Shown: piece after piece, positions 52,225 through 63,489 of the stretch | Position numbering within the stretch: the first letter of the stretch is position 1 | Layout: each line of letters opens with the position of its first letter | Notes under the pieces: model-generated | What the model was told of the DNA's origin: nothing | What the model saw: the letters and a program-made list of their open reading frames with translations, nothing else | Databases searched by the model: none | Assembly: GCA_026119855.1 (NCBI GenBank) | Contig: JAOWBW010000270.1 | Coordinates: 496,001-560,000, forward strand | DNA length: 64,000 nucleotides | Reading direction: 5' to 3' | Origin: Campanula takesimana | Taxonomy: Eukaryota > Streptophyta > Magnoliopsida > Asterales > Campanulaceae | Translations under genes and position numbers: made by a program

Positions 52225-52863
52225 TCAAAACCAAGCTTTTTCCTTGATGGGTTCTTTCATGTTGCCATTCTTTAGCGGTTGCTTTTCACCCACAGTAAAT
52301 TCGCCGTTGTCGATCAAATCTTGGATGATGTTTCGGAGAAGGAAGCACCCTTCGGTAGTATGGCCACTATGCTTGTGGTAGCCGTACCATTCACTATGTG
52401 CATGATTCTTCAGTATCGCCTTCGGCTTGTACCCTTCCAAAGGTTTGACCTTCCCACTTGCCACCAAAGTTTCAAATGCCTCGGCTTGGGTTACTCCTAG
52501 GAGAGGAGTGAAAACTCGGTTGTTGGTGGTACCTTTGTAGCTGTTGAGGGTCGGGCCACTTGAGCATGCTTTACCATTGAACTTTGCTTTGCCGTCGGTG
52601 AGCTCTTGCAAACGGGCTTTGAGTTCGGAAACCTCTTCCTCGTGAATTCTTCTTTCATAATCAAGATGGGCCTTGAGTTCAGAAACCTCTTCTTTGTGAA
52701 TCCTCTTGTCGATATCGAAACGGGCTTGCCACAAATTGTCTTTACGGCGGGCATCCTCGACAATCCTATCCATTTGTTCCCCTATTGATTTCATTATGTT
52801 GAGTAACCCTTCGTTGGACACAAAATCATTTCCACCGTTATTGTTGTTGCCGTTGGAAGCCAT
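52225..52863 (-). CDS. Tat-type Gag-like protein of TR-GAG copy 2
   Basis: The start used is the ATG at 52863 (MASNGNNNNGG), which aligns with copy 1; the frame is open further upstream to 52965. A coiled-coil-like segment contains a duplicated block (ERRIHEEEVSELKARL and KRIHKEEVSELKAHL) absent from copy 1. Then come FTPLLGVTQAEAFETLVASGKVKPLEGYKPK and the finger YGYHKHSGHTTEGC followed by LLRNIIQDLIDNGEF. The first finger ligand, Cys in copy 1, is Tyr here, so the zinc site is damaged. It is far shorter than an autonomous Gag. It may still be translated; its function in packaging is inferred only from the family. Confidence 0.65.
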   Translation of the reverse strand: MASNGNNNNGGNDFVSNEGLLNIMKSIGEQMDRIVEDARRKDNLWQARFDIDKRIHKEEVSELKAHLDYERRIHEEEVSELKARLQELTDGKAKFNGKACSSGPTLNSYKGTTNNRVFTPLLGVTQAEAFETLVASGKVKPLEGYKPKAILKNHAHSEWYGYHKHSGHTTEGCFLLRNIIQDLIDNGEFTVGEKQPLKNGNMKEPIKEKAWF

Positions 52864-53639
52864 TGGACCTATTGGAAGAATACGGTTGATCTTAGGTTGG
52901 CCCCACAAACACCTTTTGAGTAATATGATTAAACCCACAGACAAGGAAAAAAAACTCAACCACATAGAGAAAAATGACTATGTTTTTTTTATTTACAAAG
53001 TCGGAAGGACATAGTCCTTTTTGGGGTTCCTAGAAAAATAGTGGAATCGTCACACTAGTATATAGACCTTCTCGCGGTCCCATATACTCATCGGATTCCA
53101 CCACGCTTATGATACCTACATGTGACGGGATTAAACTAAATTAATGTAGTAAATCATACATGCGGGGACGGATTTTTTATTTTCGTCCAAGATAGCCACT
53201 TTTGGGGACGGAGTTTTATTTCGTCCATTGCAACAAATTGGCATGTATGATTTGAAGACATTAGTTTAGGGAAATCTCGGTACATGAAAACCGACTTGAG
53301 TCACGGAGTGTTAGACCCTAGACTAGAATTGTGTGGCTTGTGCTCGGCTAAAGAGAGGCTTAAAGGTCACCCCCGGCATGTAGTCTTGAACTACGCCACG
53401 GGCTGAGGTTGACCGCTTCGAAAGAGTCAAGGTCGGGTGGAGCTTGAAACTTTCTAGGACGGGCCTCGACGGGTTTGGGGTTGAACATTGTGCGACTCGA
53501 TAGTGAGCAATTGATAAGAATATGTGCATGTAGTGTGAGGTCTAACATGTGACAAAACATTATTTTTTTTTTTTTCAAAAGAAATAAAAACAACAAATAA
53601 GCACATAATTACAACTTTCGAATCACCCGTGTGACCGAT

Positions 53640-54085
53640 AAAACAAACAGAAAATAAAAGAAGTTCTGTGCAGGCCCGGTGCCCACACATTGTCATTCTG
53701 CTCTGTTCTGTTTTCTGTGCACTGTTCTGTTCTGGGAATGCGCCCAGAAGCGCGCGCATTGGGTGGCCTATGCGGAAGGCGCGCGCAGTAGACAAAGAGG
53801 GGCAGAGGCGCCCGATTCTGGGAAGTACCTGCGAATCAGTGGGTTCAAGGGATTGCCTTGACCCTAAATAAAAAAAATTCTTTCCCCTGCAGTAATTGTT
53901 AGCACAGAAACATGGAATTGAAGGACAAGAAAAGAGGCGGGCGATTCTGGTAATTGGGGTCGGACACGCGCGCTTTAGGCCAAGAAGGCCAGAGGCGCGC
54001 GCTTCCCACCCTTTTTACCAGAACGCCCAGAAAACAGTAATAAGAACACCAAAAGTTAAGGACGCAAGTTTAACCCTCTAATTAG
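53640..54085 (-). other. 5' UTR of TR-GAG copy 2 with CGCGC phrases
   Basis: Lines up with 9890-10335. Palindromic GC-rich phrases (AAGCGCGCGCATT, AAGGCGCGCGCAG, AGAGGCGCGCGCTTCC) recur about every 35-40 bp at 53746-53780 and 53965-54003. Confidence 0.6.
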
Positions 54086-54103
54086 TCCCCAGCGGAGTCG
54101 CCA
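54086..54103 (-). other. PBS of TR-GAG copy 2
   Basis: Minus strand TGGCGACTCCGCTGGGGA one base from the 5' LTR; tRNA-Arg type. Confidence 0.88.
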
Positions 54104-54104
54104 C

Positions 54105-55262
54105 TGTAGATACCCCGGAAACCACAACTTGGCTAGAGCGGTGAATTATCCTAGGATGTCTAACTTGTTTTAGATTGTTTAGAGTCGCCACCTATGTTTT
54201 TAAAGGAACATAAGAAAAACCTAGAAATAGCCTAATTTACGTACAAAACCAGAGATTCGGGAGAGAAGGGTTCGGGGGGTTAGGTGACGGAGTGGGAAGT
54301 ACTTAAACACCCACTCCGCCCCGCTTACGCGGGTCTTGCTACTATTGGTGTTCTAATATTTACATGTCCTTCAATTAATTAAATAGAAATGTGCTAACAA
54401 TTGTGATGAGAAGAAAAGGGGAAATAAAGGGGAAATAAAATAGAATTATTTTATTTATTTAATGATAAAGATTACATGTAACAAGTAATGTTAAATAATT
54501 ACATTAAGAGATAAAGAGAAATTAACATGGTGAATTAAAGTTAAGATTAAAATGTAGGGAGATAACCTTAACTAACTTCAATATGTGAAGTAGTCATGTT
54601 GGTCATATCCCATTAATGGGGATTGCATACATCAAGAAGAAGAAAACAAAGGAAGAAAATGGAGTTGTACCTTGAGAAAGAGGACTTGGAACCTTGATTT
54701 GAAAGTGTTGTTGTTGTAATAAAATTGTTGTAGAACAATTTGTTGCATAAAAACTCTTGTTGGAGTTTTTATGTAGAGAATTGTGTATAGTGTAGGTGTA
54801 GTGAAAATGTGAGATTAAGGTCCTAAGAGTGTAAAAAGAGTCCAAAAGAGATAGAAAAGAGGTCCCCTCCAATGATGGATTGGAAGGGTTTTTATAGTTG
54901 AAAGGGGATGTTTTTGGTGCCAATTCGCGGTCACAAAGAAATATTTCCCGGGTGAAATCCATGCAAAATAAGCAAGAGAGGGATTTTTGGGAGAAAATCT
55001 GTAACTGACGCCCCAGAGGCGCGCGCTTCCGGATGTACCATCGGAAGGCGCGCGCTTCTGACCTCAAAAGGCGGAGGCGCGCGGCTTTGAAAAGGCAATT
55101 TTGACAGAATGGACTAGAAAGTTAATTATGTTATGCAGTTCAGTCTAAAACTAACGAAATCAGTTAGGAACTTAACAGAAGTAACAGAAATTAACAAAAA
55201 CAAGTTAAATAAAAATACTATGTATGAATTCGGGGTGAGAGGTCTAAGGCGGGGTGTCTACA
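54105..55262 (-). mobile_element. 5' LTR of TR-GAG copy 2 (1158 bp)
   Basis: TGTAGATACCCCGG ... GGGGTGTCTACA, same length as 46206-47363. Confidence 0.93.
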
Positions 55263-55267
55263 GGTCC
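55263..55267 (+). repeat. TR-GAG copy 2 target-site duplication, right copy
   Basis: GGTCC, exact match to 46201-46205. Confidence 0.88.
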
Positions 55268-55612
55268 CCGTTGAGATTCCCGTTGAAACCCTAGGCGTTG
55301 TCCCCTAGGTCCCCGTTATGATTCCCGTTGAAACCCTAGGCGTTGTCCCCTAGGTCCCCGTTGAGATTCCCGTTAGAAACCCTAGGCGTTGTCCCCTAGG
55401 TCCCCGTTGAATCCCTAGGCGTTGTCCCCTAGGTCCCCGTTATGATTCCCATTGAAACCATAGGCGTTGTCCCCTAGGTCCCCATTAATATTCCAGTCAA
55501 GTCCTTGGATGGATCCCCGTTATCCTCCAAGAAGTCGGTCAAGTCCTTGGACGGATCCCCGTTATCCTCCAAGAAGTCGGTCAAGTCATTGGATGGACCC
55601 CCGTTATCCTCC
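55263..55612 (+). repeat. Minisatellite, right half
   Basis: About five type B units (to about 55490) followed by three type A units (55497-55612), the mirror order of the left half. The open frames here are repeat translations. Confidence 0.88.
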
Positions 55613-56151
55613 AAAGTGTCAGCTAAAATTAAGTTCCAAAAATATATATATATATAAGATAAGAAAATAAAAGTGCTTAGGATGACCCTTTTCCCCTTCC
55701 TGGAGCCGTCATGTGATGACCAATTTTGCGCCCCTCGTGACATCTCGTTCTGATTAATGTCGTCACGTGACCATTCCCCCTTCGAGTCTAGGCGTCATGG
55801 CACCACATGGTAATACGCCTTGGTCAAACATCGACCTCCTCGATTTGCACCGCTGTGTGGTGACAGTTTCAATTGTCTCGATCGCCTTTGTGACTCGGAC
55901 CAGTGTGAGTACCATGTAGTCTCAAACCAGTAATGTCTTATCCCATGTCATCCCGACTATGTTCCAGCAAGCCAAGGAAGCTTCTTGTCCCATAACCTTT
56001 ATGTTAGGACCCTCCAGGACATTTCCCGTCATCCTAAAAAAAGTCTGTTTGGAAAGTGAGTCAATCACTCACCTCTTCCCAAAAGTCCGTTTGGAAAGTG
56101 AGTCAACTGAAGTCATGTTCGCCTTTCTCCCTTAGAATTCTAAACCCGTTC
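55613..56151 (+). other. Non-coding Tat interior
   Basis: Contains a TA-rich run (55643-55658) and a direct repeat (GTTTGGAAAGTGAGTCAA near 56047 and 56090). No gene seen. Confidence 0.45.
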
Positions 56152-56233
56152 GAACTACGGTGACCTAAGCCTCTCATCGCGTGGGACCCCCTCCCTCGTG
56201 GTGAGGGGAACGTAGGCAACTTCGGCCCAGTCA
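56152..56233 (+). other. M stem-loop copy M7 (long inner arm)
   Basis: Plus strand: outer CTACG/CGTAG, extended inner arm CCTCTCA ... TGAGGGG, GGTGACCTAAG after the first arm and GGCAAC after the second. TGAC can pair with GTCA at 56230-56233. Confidence 0.55.
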
Positions 56234-56657
56234 ATACTTATTTAAAAAAAAAATGAAAAATGTGTGAGTCTTTTGCAAAAAATAAAAATAAAAAAATGAG
56301 ATCAAGTTTTCTTAAAATAAAAAGATCAAGTTTTTCTTAAAAGGCTAATCCGCTAATGGAGCGTTCCTCTCGAATCATGGTTATAATTTCACCTTGAGGT
56401 TTAAAATGCTAAAATCCTTTGCGGTTTTGTCCACCGAAAACATCGACCAAGGAGCACACATCTGAATTGGCGTCCGAGACAACCATCCATATGAGCAAGA
56501 AAATCAAAAGGTTGAACACTGTCTACAAGGAGAGGCCCGTGCTTCGAAAGCCCAAAAGCGGCTACATCAAATGGAGATCCGTACCTTCGTCGAGTGCCAC
56601 GCACGAAGGCTACGCACCTTGAAAGGAAGTCAGCAAAAGGAGATGGCCAAAGCAAAC
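56234..56657 (+). other. Spacer before the Tekay element, no gene assigned
   Basis: A-rich, then a GC-richer stretch with short open frames. Probably still the plus-strand Tat interior. No domain recognised. Confidence 0.4.
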
Positions 56658-58859
56658 TGTCGCGACCCCGGACCCCGCGGGCCCCGGGACCGCGATCTGG
56701 ACGTCGACTCTAACAATAAACTCCAAAATACCGAAGTTAAAAATTTCATTTGATACCAAAAGGGTAATCCAAAGTTTTACAAATCAAAGTTTGAAAAAGA
56801 CTAAATACAACGATCATAAACTTCCACAAGTTTATGCCCAACAAATAAAAATATACAATCCTTAGAGACGTCATTGTTTGGTACAACTACCCCAAAATGG
56901 TTACACATTTACATAATGGAAACCAACCTATATCAACCTTCCCCAAAAGAACGGATCCACACTCGACGTCCTCTATCTCGTGATCAGCGAGACTAATCCT
57001 TAGCACCTGGGGGGGGGGTTAAGGAAAAACAAAGATAAAAGAAAAGGGGTGAGATAAATCTCAATAAGTTACTAATGCAACTACATGACATGCTATGATG
57101 CAAGAAGCAATAAACAATAATAATTATCACATAGCACATAACAATTATCATATATCAGATAGCAGCGGAAATAAACACATAACAAAGGATATAGCCAAGG
57201 TTTTCCAAACCGGAACATCCAAATAAAGGATCGCTGCGCAGCTTCAATAATCAACAAATCATCATCTTCATAATAGCATAAAAGCCGAAGAGAAAACCCC
57301 GGTACCGGAACCAATAACATAAAAGTGTCACAAGGGACAAGGACCATGACACAAAGTCATGCCCGCTAGCCAGATACATTCACAAAGGAACGCTGACTTA
57401 TCCTTTCCAAGGCCAATCTGGAGAAGGGGTAAAGAAGGGGGCAAAACAATGGTCAACATTATAATGGACTTGGCTTTGCCATTATAATCTTTCCCATCGC
57501 CCAAACACACACAAAATACCAGCTGGACTTTCAAATAAATGCTAAGTAATAATAATTTAGCATGAATGAACAACTTAAGGTTCCAAAGTAGGGAACCATT
57601 CCAATTAGTCACCAAGAAAGTGAAATGAACCAACGACACACAATTAACGTGTTCCAACAATCTTAACAAAGATAACGTAATTCCCATATCACATTTGACC
57701 ACAAAGGGTTCAGTTAAATCGAGCACTCAACCAAATCTACTCACTCATCTTGAAGATCTTAAGGAGAGCTTTGAAACGATAATTTGCACGCCTAAAACGG
57801 AGTTCGTATGAACCAATTACGACTCTCGAAAGATTGGACCAAAAAAGGGGAATAAATTCATAACAGGGGAGGGGGGTGCGCGCGCCTCCTAAGGGAGGGA
57901 TGCGCGCGCCTCCTAGATCAGTTGGAAAATCGAGTTGGGAGAAGGAGAGGGTGCGCGCGCTTCAATATAAGGGGTGCGTGCGCCTCTTAAGGACAGAAGG
58001 TTTTGATTCAAGGATGGCCTAAGGGTGCGCGCGCCTCCTAAGGGAGGATGCGCGCGCCTCCTGGTCCGGAAAGGCAAATTCCGGCCAAATTTCTGGGTAT
58101 CCTCCATTAACATCCCCAAATCCAATACAAACCAATTCTTTACCATTTCAACACTACCAAGAAGGGAACTAGGGTACCTACACCATTTTGAGCCAAAGAA
58201 GTCCAACAACATCATCTAGGGACCTCACTCAAGGGTGATTCAAATACCAAAATTTCACAAAAAATGAACAAAATGCAAATCACTCCCAAATCAACCCAAG
58301 ATGCAATAAATGGCATTCATAACATCAAATAAACATGGAATAGCATTTCTAGCATAGAAATAGGGGGAAAAGCAACTTACTTGCAAATTCTCAAAGTTGA
58401 TGGATTTCAAATCTTTTTGACTCTACGCGATCCTAGCGACGATCTAAACAATGATCACGTTTTAAGAAATGAGAGATGATGAGAGGAAGAAGGAGAAAAT
58501 GAAGAGAGAAGAAGGAGAAAGAAAACTTACCAATTTGCTAGAGAGAGAGGGAGTTGTTGCTGGAGGAAGAATGGGAGTAGGGTGAGGGAGATGGAGTGTA
58601 AGAGGGAGAGGGTAGGAGTAGGGAGGGAGTAATTTGAAATGATACACCTAGCCCCCTTCCCTTACTAACTAGCTCAACTAAGATACTCCCACTAATTTAT
58701 TAAGACCCAAATAAAATGCTAGGCATAAATATTATAACACATAAAATGCACACATAATTATTTAAATAAACAATAATTTAAATAAATAAATAAGCAAATA
58801 ATTTAAATAAAAATCATTTAATTACTAATAAAATAGAGCCTATATTTCGGGTCGTGACA
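56658..58859 (-). mobile_element. 3' LTR of the Tekay-like element (2202 bp)
   Basis: On the plus strand TGTCGCGACC ... GGGTCGTGACA, with 11-bp near-perfect inverted ends. GCGCGCGCCTCC phrases, six in all, lie at 57877-58062, two pairs of which form strong hairpins (57877-57916 and 58025-58062). Confidence 0.93.
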
Positions 58860-58873
58860 TTCACTCCCCCTTA
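58860..58873 (-). other. Tekay-like polypurine tract
   Basis: Minus strand AAGGGGGAGTGA directly before the 3' LTR. Confidence 0.8.
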
Positions 58874-58908
58874 AAGAAAATTCGACTCGAATTTTAACGA
58901 GACTCACC

Positions 58909-60629
58909 TCAAACAAAAAGCCACGGAAATTTCCTCTCGATCTCATCACGAAGCTCCCACGTCGACTCCTCGATGTTATGATTCCTCCAAAGGACTCGAA
59001 CCAACGCAATGCTCTTGCTCCTCAACTCTTGGACCTTGGAATCTAAGATCCGAACTGGTCGTTCCTCATAAGACATATCTGGCTCAATATCCTCCGGTAC
59101 TCTTGGTAACACGTGAGACGGATAATGAACATACTTCCGAAGCATAGAAACGTGGAAAACGTTGTGCAACCGGTCCAAAGATGGCGGCAACGCAAGACGA
59201 TACGCAAGAAGTCCAACCTTTCCCAAAATCTCAAACGGACCAATAAACCTCGGAGCCAATTTGCCTTTCTTCCCAAATCTACGGATACCCACCTTCGGAG
59301 ACACCTTCAAGAATACCAAATCACCAATCTGAAAGCTAAGATCTCGCCTTCGGTTATCTGCATAGCTCTTATGTCGGCTCTGGGCTGTTTTCAATCTATC
59401 CCGGATAACTTTAACCTTTTCAACTGAATTCCGAAGCAAATCAATACCCACAATCTTCGCTTCACCAACCTCATCCCAACAAATAGGCGATCTACATTTC
59501 CTTCCATACAAAGCCTCAAACGGTGCCATCTCGATACTAGCCTGATAACTGTTGTTGTAAGAGAATTCCACTAACGGTAGGTGCGAATCCCAAGAATCAG
59601 AAAAGTCTATCGCACAAGCTCGCAACATATCCTCTAAAATCTGAATAGTCCTCTCGGATTGACCGTCGGTCTGAGGATGAAAAGCAGTACTGAATCGGAA
59701 ATCTGTACCCAAAGCTTCCTGAAACGCCTTCCAGAATCTAGAAGTGAACCTCGGGTCTCGATCTGACACAATGCTAACCGGAACCCCATGCAATCTGACA
59801 ATCTCATCAATATAAAGGGTCGCAAGCTTCTCCATCGAATATCTGATGTCAATAGGCAAGAAATGGGCACTCTTGGTCAATCTATCCACTATTACCCAAA
59901 CACTGTCATACTTCCTACGGGTATGAGGCAGTCCCGTAACAAAATCCATAGTCACATGCTCCCATTTCCACTCGGGAATCTCTAACGGCTGAAGCAATCC
60001 CGCGGGTCTCTGATGCTCGGCTTTGACCTGCTGACACGTTAAACACTTCGAAACGTACTCCGCTATCTCCCTTTTCATATTAATCCACCAAAATTGTTGC
60101 TTCAAATCCTGATACATCTTCGTACTGCCCGGATGAATAGTATACCTCGATTTATGACCCTCATCAAGAACTCTCTGTTTAATTCCATCAACATCCGGAA
60201 CACACAGACGACTACGGAAAGTCAACACTCCACTCGAACTAATAGAAAAATCCTCGAAGTTCTTTTCTTTCAGTTTACCCATTATCTTCACCAACTCGGA
60301 ATCTTCTTTCTGAGCTTCCTTTATCCTCTGAATTAGGGTCGGAGATACCTTAATATTCGCAAAAATAGCCCCATGTCTCGATTCACGAGGAGACCAATCT
60401 CGAACATCCTCAAGCATTTTCCATTCTCGAACCATCATCGAAGCCACATAAGACTTTCTACTAATCGCATCGGCTACCACATTCGCCTTCCCCGGATGAT
60501 AAGAAATCGTGCAATCATAATCCTTCAACAATTCCATCCATCGGCGCTGTCGGTTGTTCAATTCCTTCTGGGAGAAAAGGTACTTCAAACTCTTTTGATC
60601 CGTAAAAATCTCAAATTCGCCTCGTAAAG
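58909..60629 (-). pseudogene. Tekay-like pol: RNase H end, integrase, chromodomain
   Basis: RNase H C-terminal part (EIFTDQKSLKYLFSQKELNNRQRRWMELL), then the integrase zinc region (IHPGSTKMYQDLKQQFWW ... CLTCQQVK), catalytic core (MDFVTGLP, SDRDPRF, QTDGQSERTIQ, holding the D-D-E positions), a GPF-type module (KLAPRFIGPFEILGKV) and a C-terminal chromodomain (ALVRVLWRNHNIEESTWELRDE). The chromodomain binds modified histone tails and steers insertion to heterochromatin. This part has no internal stop. It is out of frame with the upstream RT because of a short deletion at about 60620-60630, and so would not be translated as part of the polyprotein. Confidence 0.9.
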
Positions 60630-61244
60630 GTAGTGCTTCCATTTGTGCAACGCAAAGACTATCGCGGCCAATTCCACATCATGAGTCGGGTAATTCTGTT
60701 CACTAGGGGTCAACTTCCTCGAAACATACGCAATTACTTTCCCATTCTGCATCAACACGCAACCCAAACCCTCTTTCGAAGCATCACTATAAATCATTAG
60801 GCCATCGCTCCCATTAGGCAAAGTCAAGATCGGTGCGGTAGTCAACCTCTTCTTCAATTCCTCGAAACTCTTGTCACATTTCTCGGTCCACACAAACGGA
60901 ACGTTCTTCCGGGTCAACTGAGTCATCGGAGTAGCAATCCTCGAAAACCCTTCAATAAACCTTCGGTAATAACCGGCTAAACCCAGAAAACTACGAATCT
61001 CGGTCACTGACTCGGGTCTCTTCCAATCCACTATAGCTTCAATCTTAGACGGATCCACAGAAATCCCATCTTTAGAAATCACATGGCCCAGAAATGACAC
61101 CTTCTCGAGCCAAAATTCGCACTTACTGAACTTCGCAAATAATTTCTCCCTCGCAAGAACGGATAAAACTGTCCTCAAGTGCTGCTCATGCTTATCTCGA
61201 GATTTCGAATAAACAAGAATGTCGTCGATGAAAACCACCACAAA
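60630..61244 (-). pseudogene. Tekay-like pol: RT catalytic half and RNase H start
   Basis: Begins after the in-frame TAG at 61245-61247 and carries FIDDILVYS, the RT catalytic motif, then HLRTVLSVLAREKLFAKFSKCEFW, GHVISKDGISVDPSKIEAI, LGLAGYYRRFIEGFS and the RNase H start (YSDASKEGLGCVLMQ, HDVELAAIVFALHKWKHYLY). It is in the same frame as the upstream segment. The frame fails after HYLY at the frameshift. Confidence 0.9.
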
Positions 61245-62417
61245 CTAATCAAGATAGGGATGGAAAATTCGGTTCATCAAATCCATAAACACGGCCGGCG
61301 CGTTAGTCAACCCAAACGGCATAACCAAGAACTCATAATGACCGTAGCGAGTGCGAAAAGCAGTCTTCGGAATATCCTCCGATCGAACCTTCAACTGATG
61401 GTACCCACTCCTCAAATCAAGCTTAGAGAAAACCACGGACCCTTGAAGCTGATCAAATAAATCATCAATATGCGGTAGAGGATACTTATTCTTCACCGTA
61501 ACCTGATTCAACTTCCGGTAATCTATATACAGCCTCAACGAACCATCTTTCTTCCGCACGAACAAAACCGGTGCTCCCCACGGGGAAACACTAGGGCGGA
61601 TAAACCCTCGATCAAGCAACTCTTGCAACTGAACCTTTAACTCCTTCAACTCAGCGGGAGCTAACCTATAAGGCGCTTTCGAAATCGGAGCCGTACCCGG
61701 CAAAAGATCTATACAAAACTCAATCTCACGATCGGGAGGCATATCATACTCGGTAGAGAAAACATCGGGAAATTCCCGAACTACCCGAACACTATCCAAA
61801 CTAGGGGATTCTTTCCTAGTATCAAGAACACTAGCCAAATACCCTTCACAACCACTATGCAATAATCGTCTCGCTTTCATAAAAGAAATTAAGCGAACCT
61901 TCCTACTCAGAGGACAAGCCTCAAACACAAACTTAGGCACATCGGGAATAGAAAAAGTAACAGTTTTCTTACGGCAATCAACAGAAGCGTGAAACTTGCT
62001 CAACCAATCCATACCCAAAATGACATCAAAGTCTTGGATAGGAAGAACTACCAAATCCGCACAAAGGATTCGACCACAAATAACCACGTCACAAGCACGA
62101 AAGACTCGATCAGAAATCAAGCATTCTCCTATAGGGGTCGACACCTCTAGCACGTACGGTAAAGACTCGAATGCAGCATTTAACATGGAAGCAAATTTCA
62201 CAGAAATGTATGAATGAGATGATCCAGGATCTACTAACGCTCGTGCGCTCACATTAGACACAGAAATAATACCTCCAATAACGGATGGATCATCGGTAGC
62301 TTGTTGTTGATTCATGGCAAATACCCTTCCTTGGACCTTGGGCTTCCCGGCGGCATCCCTTTTCTGACCCAGATTAGTACCAACTCCTGACCCGGATGCT
62401 TGACCTCGGTACCTCGT
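61245..62417 (-). pseudogene. Tekay-like pol: protease and N-terminal RT
   Basis: Follows gag in the same frame. The aspartic protease has VDPGSSHSYIS in place of the common D-S/T-G and then VILGMDWL. RT begins LPGTAPISKAPYRLAPAELKELK and includes KKDGSLRLYIDYRKLNQVT and FSKLDLRSGYHQLKV. It ends at an amber TAG (61245-61247), where a CAG codon is the likely ancestor, just before the catalytic FIDD. Only this stop separates the two halves of RT. Confidence 0.9.
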
Positions 62418-63368
62418 TCACTCTCTTGCAAAGTGCCCCATTTCACCACAATTGATACACTTGCCTTGCTTTTTCCAACACCTATCCTCCGCATGGCCTA
62501 CCTTTTGACAAAAGGTACAAGGCTTCCTAATTTGGCTCCCTTGGTTCCCAGAAGTGGTACCTGGGTTCCTTGGGTTCGGTTGCCCTCGGGACTGAGATTG
62601 TCCCCCAAAGTTACCTCGATTTTCAATCCTTGGTTGTGGCTTGCTCTGCGCCCCTTGCTTACTCGGGTTAGCTACCTCAGTCTTCCTTTTATGCTCCCTA
62701 ATATCTTGCTCTATCAAATAGGCTCGGTCCACCGCATCTTGGAAAGTCACAATCCGTTGAGCAATCAGTTGAGTACGGATGGAGGTCTTCAATCCCCGAA
62801 TAAATCTCATAGCCTTTTGTTCCTCGGTCCTCACCAAATAGTCGCAATACCGGGTTAATTCTATGAACTTAGCCGAGTACTGTGCTATAGACAAAAATCC
62901 TTGCTCCAGGTTGAGTAGCTCGATCTCCTTTCGGTTTTGATCAACAACCGGAATGAAATGCTCCTTGAATTTGCGCACAAACAACTCCCACGCATACACC
63001 GTGTGAGTATCATCCCAAGTAGCTTTAACACCCTTCCACCAATGCTCGGCGGCTCCCACAAGCTTGTAAGCCGCGAATCGGACCTTGTCCTCATCCGAAC
63101 ACCCAAACACATCATAAATCTTTTCCATGGACTCAATCCGCAACTCAGCCTTCCTTACATCGGGCTCCCCATTGAATTCAACCGGTTTCAGTTTCAAGAA
63201 TTGCTCCAAACCATAACGGGGTGGTGCTTGCTCTACCCTCGGACCTTGATCATGTATGGCCTTCATGGCCGCCTCAAACATGCCTTGAAACATGGCACGG
63301 GCTTCATCCCTTGTATCATTCTGATTCTGTGCCCCGCTAGTACCTCCTCTGTTTCTTCTTCCAGACAT
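62418..63368 (-). pseudogene. Tekay-like gag, stop in second zinc knuckle
   Basis: ATG at 63368 (MSGRRNRGG); no other in-frame ATG lies just upstream. A Retrotrans_gag domain is visible (FLKLKPVEFNGEPDVRKAELRI, AAYKLVGAAEHWWKGVK, WELFVRKFKEHFIP, FIELTRYCDYLV, KAMRFIRGL). Two CCHC knuckles follow (CTFCQKVGHAEDRC and CINCGEMGHFARE). The TGA at 62420-62418 stands exactly where the fourth ligand Cys of the second knuckle belongs, so a one-base change of TGC or TGT explains it. Gag and pol share a frame, so this stop now ends the gag-pol polyprotein. Confidence 0.9.
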
Positions 63369-63474
63369 TGCGAACAATTACCTGCATAAGACATCAACCG
63401 TTAATCACTCCGCACACTACTACCCACCTAGGTCATACTAATCCACCTAGACTTATACATAGAGCTAATGCCAT

Positions 63475-63487
63475 GGCTCTGATACCA
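63475..63487 (-). other. Tekay-like PBS (initiator tRNA-Met)
   Basis: Minus strand TGGTATCAGAGCC, two bases from the 5' LTR end. Confidence 0.93.
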
Positions 63488-63489
63488 AC

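Larger units (their letters stand above)
46206..55262 (-). mobile_element. TR-GAG copy 2: complete non-autonomous Tat-derived LTR element (9057 bp)
   Basis: Two near-identical 1158-bp LTRs, an exact TSD (GGTCC), PBS (54086-54103), one gag-like ORF and no protease, RT, RNase H or integrase. In sense (minus) order: 5' LTR, PBS, 5' UTR, gag, S6, M6, S5, a long degenerate-repeat tract, M5, two tandem arrays, 3' LTR. The architecture is that of a TR-GAG element. The nearly identical LTRs indicate recent movement, presumably with proteins supplied by an autonomous Tat relative. Confidence 0.92.

Noticed and set aside
55467..55743. Short frames with a repeated DFLEDNGDPSKDLT peptide
   Set aside because: They are the minisatellite type A units translated; the array is non-coding elsewhere.
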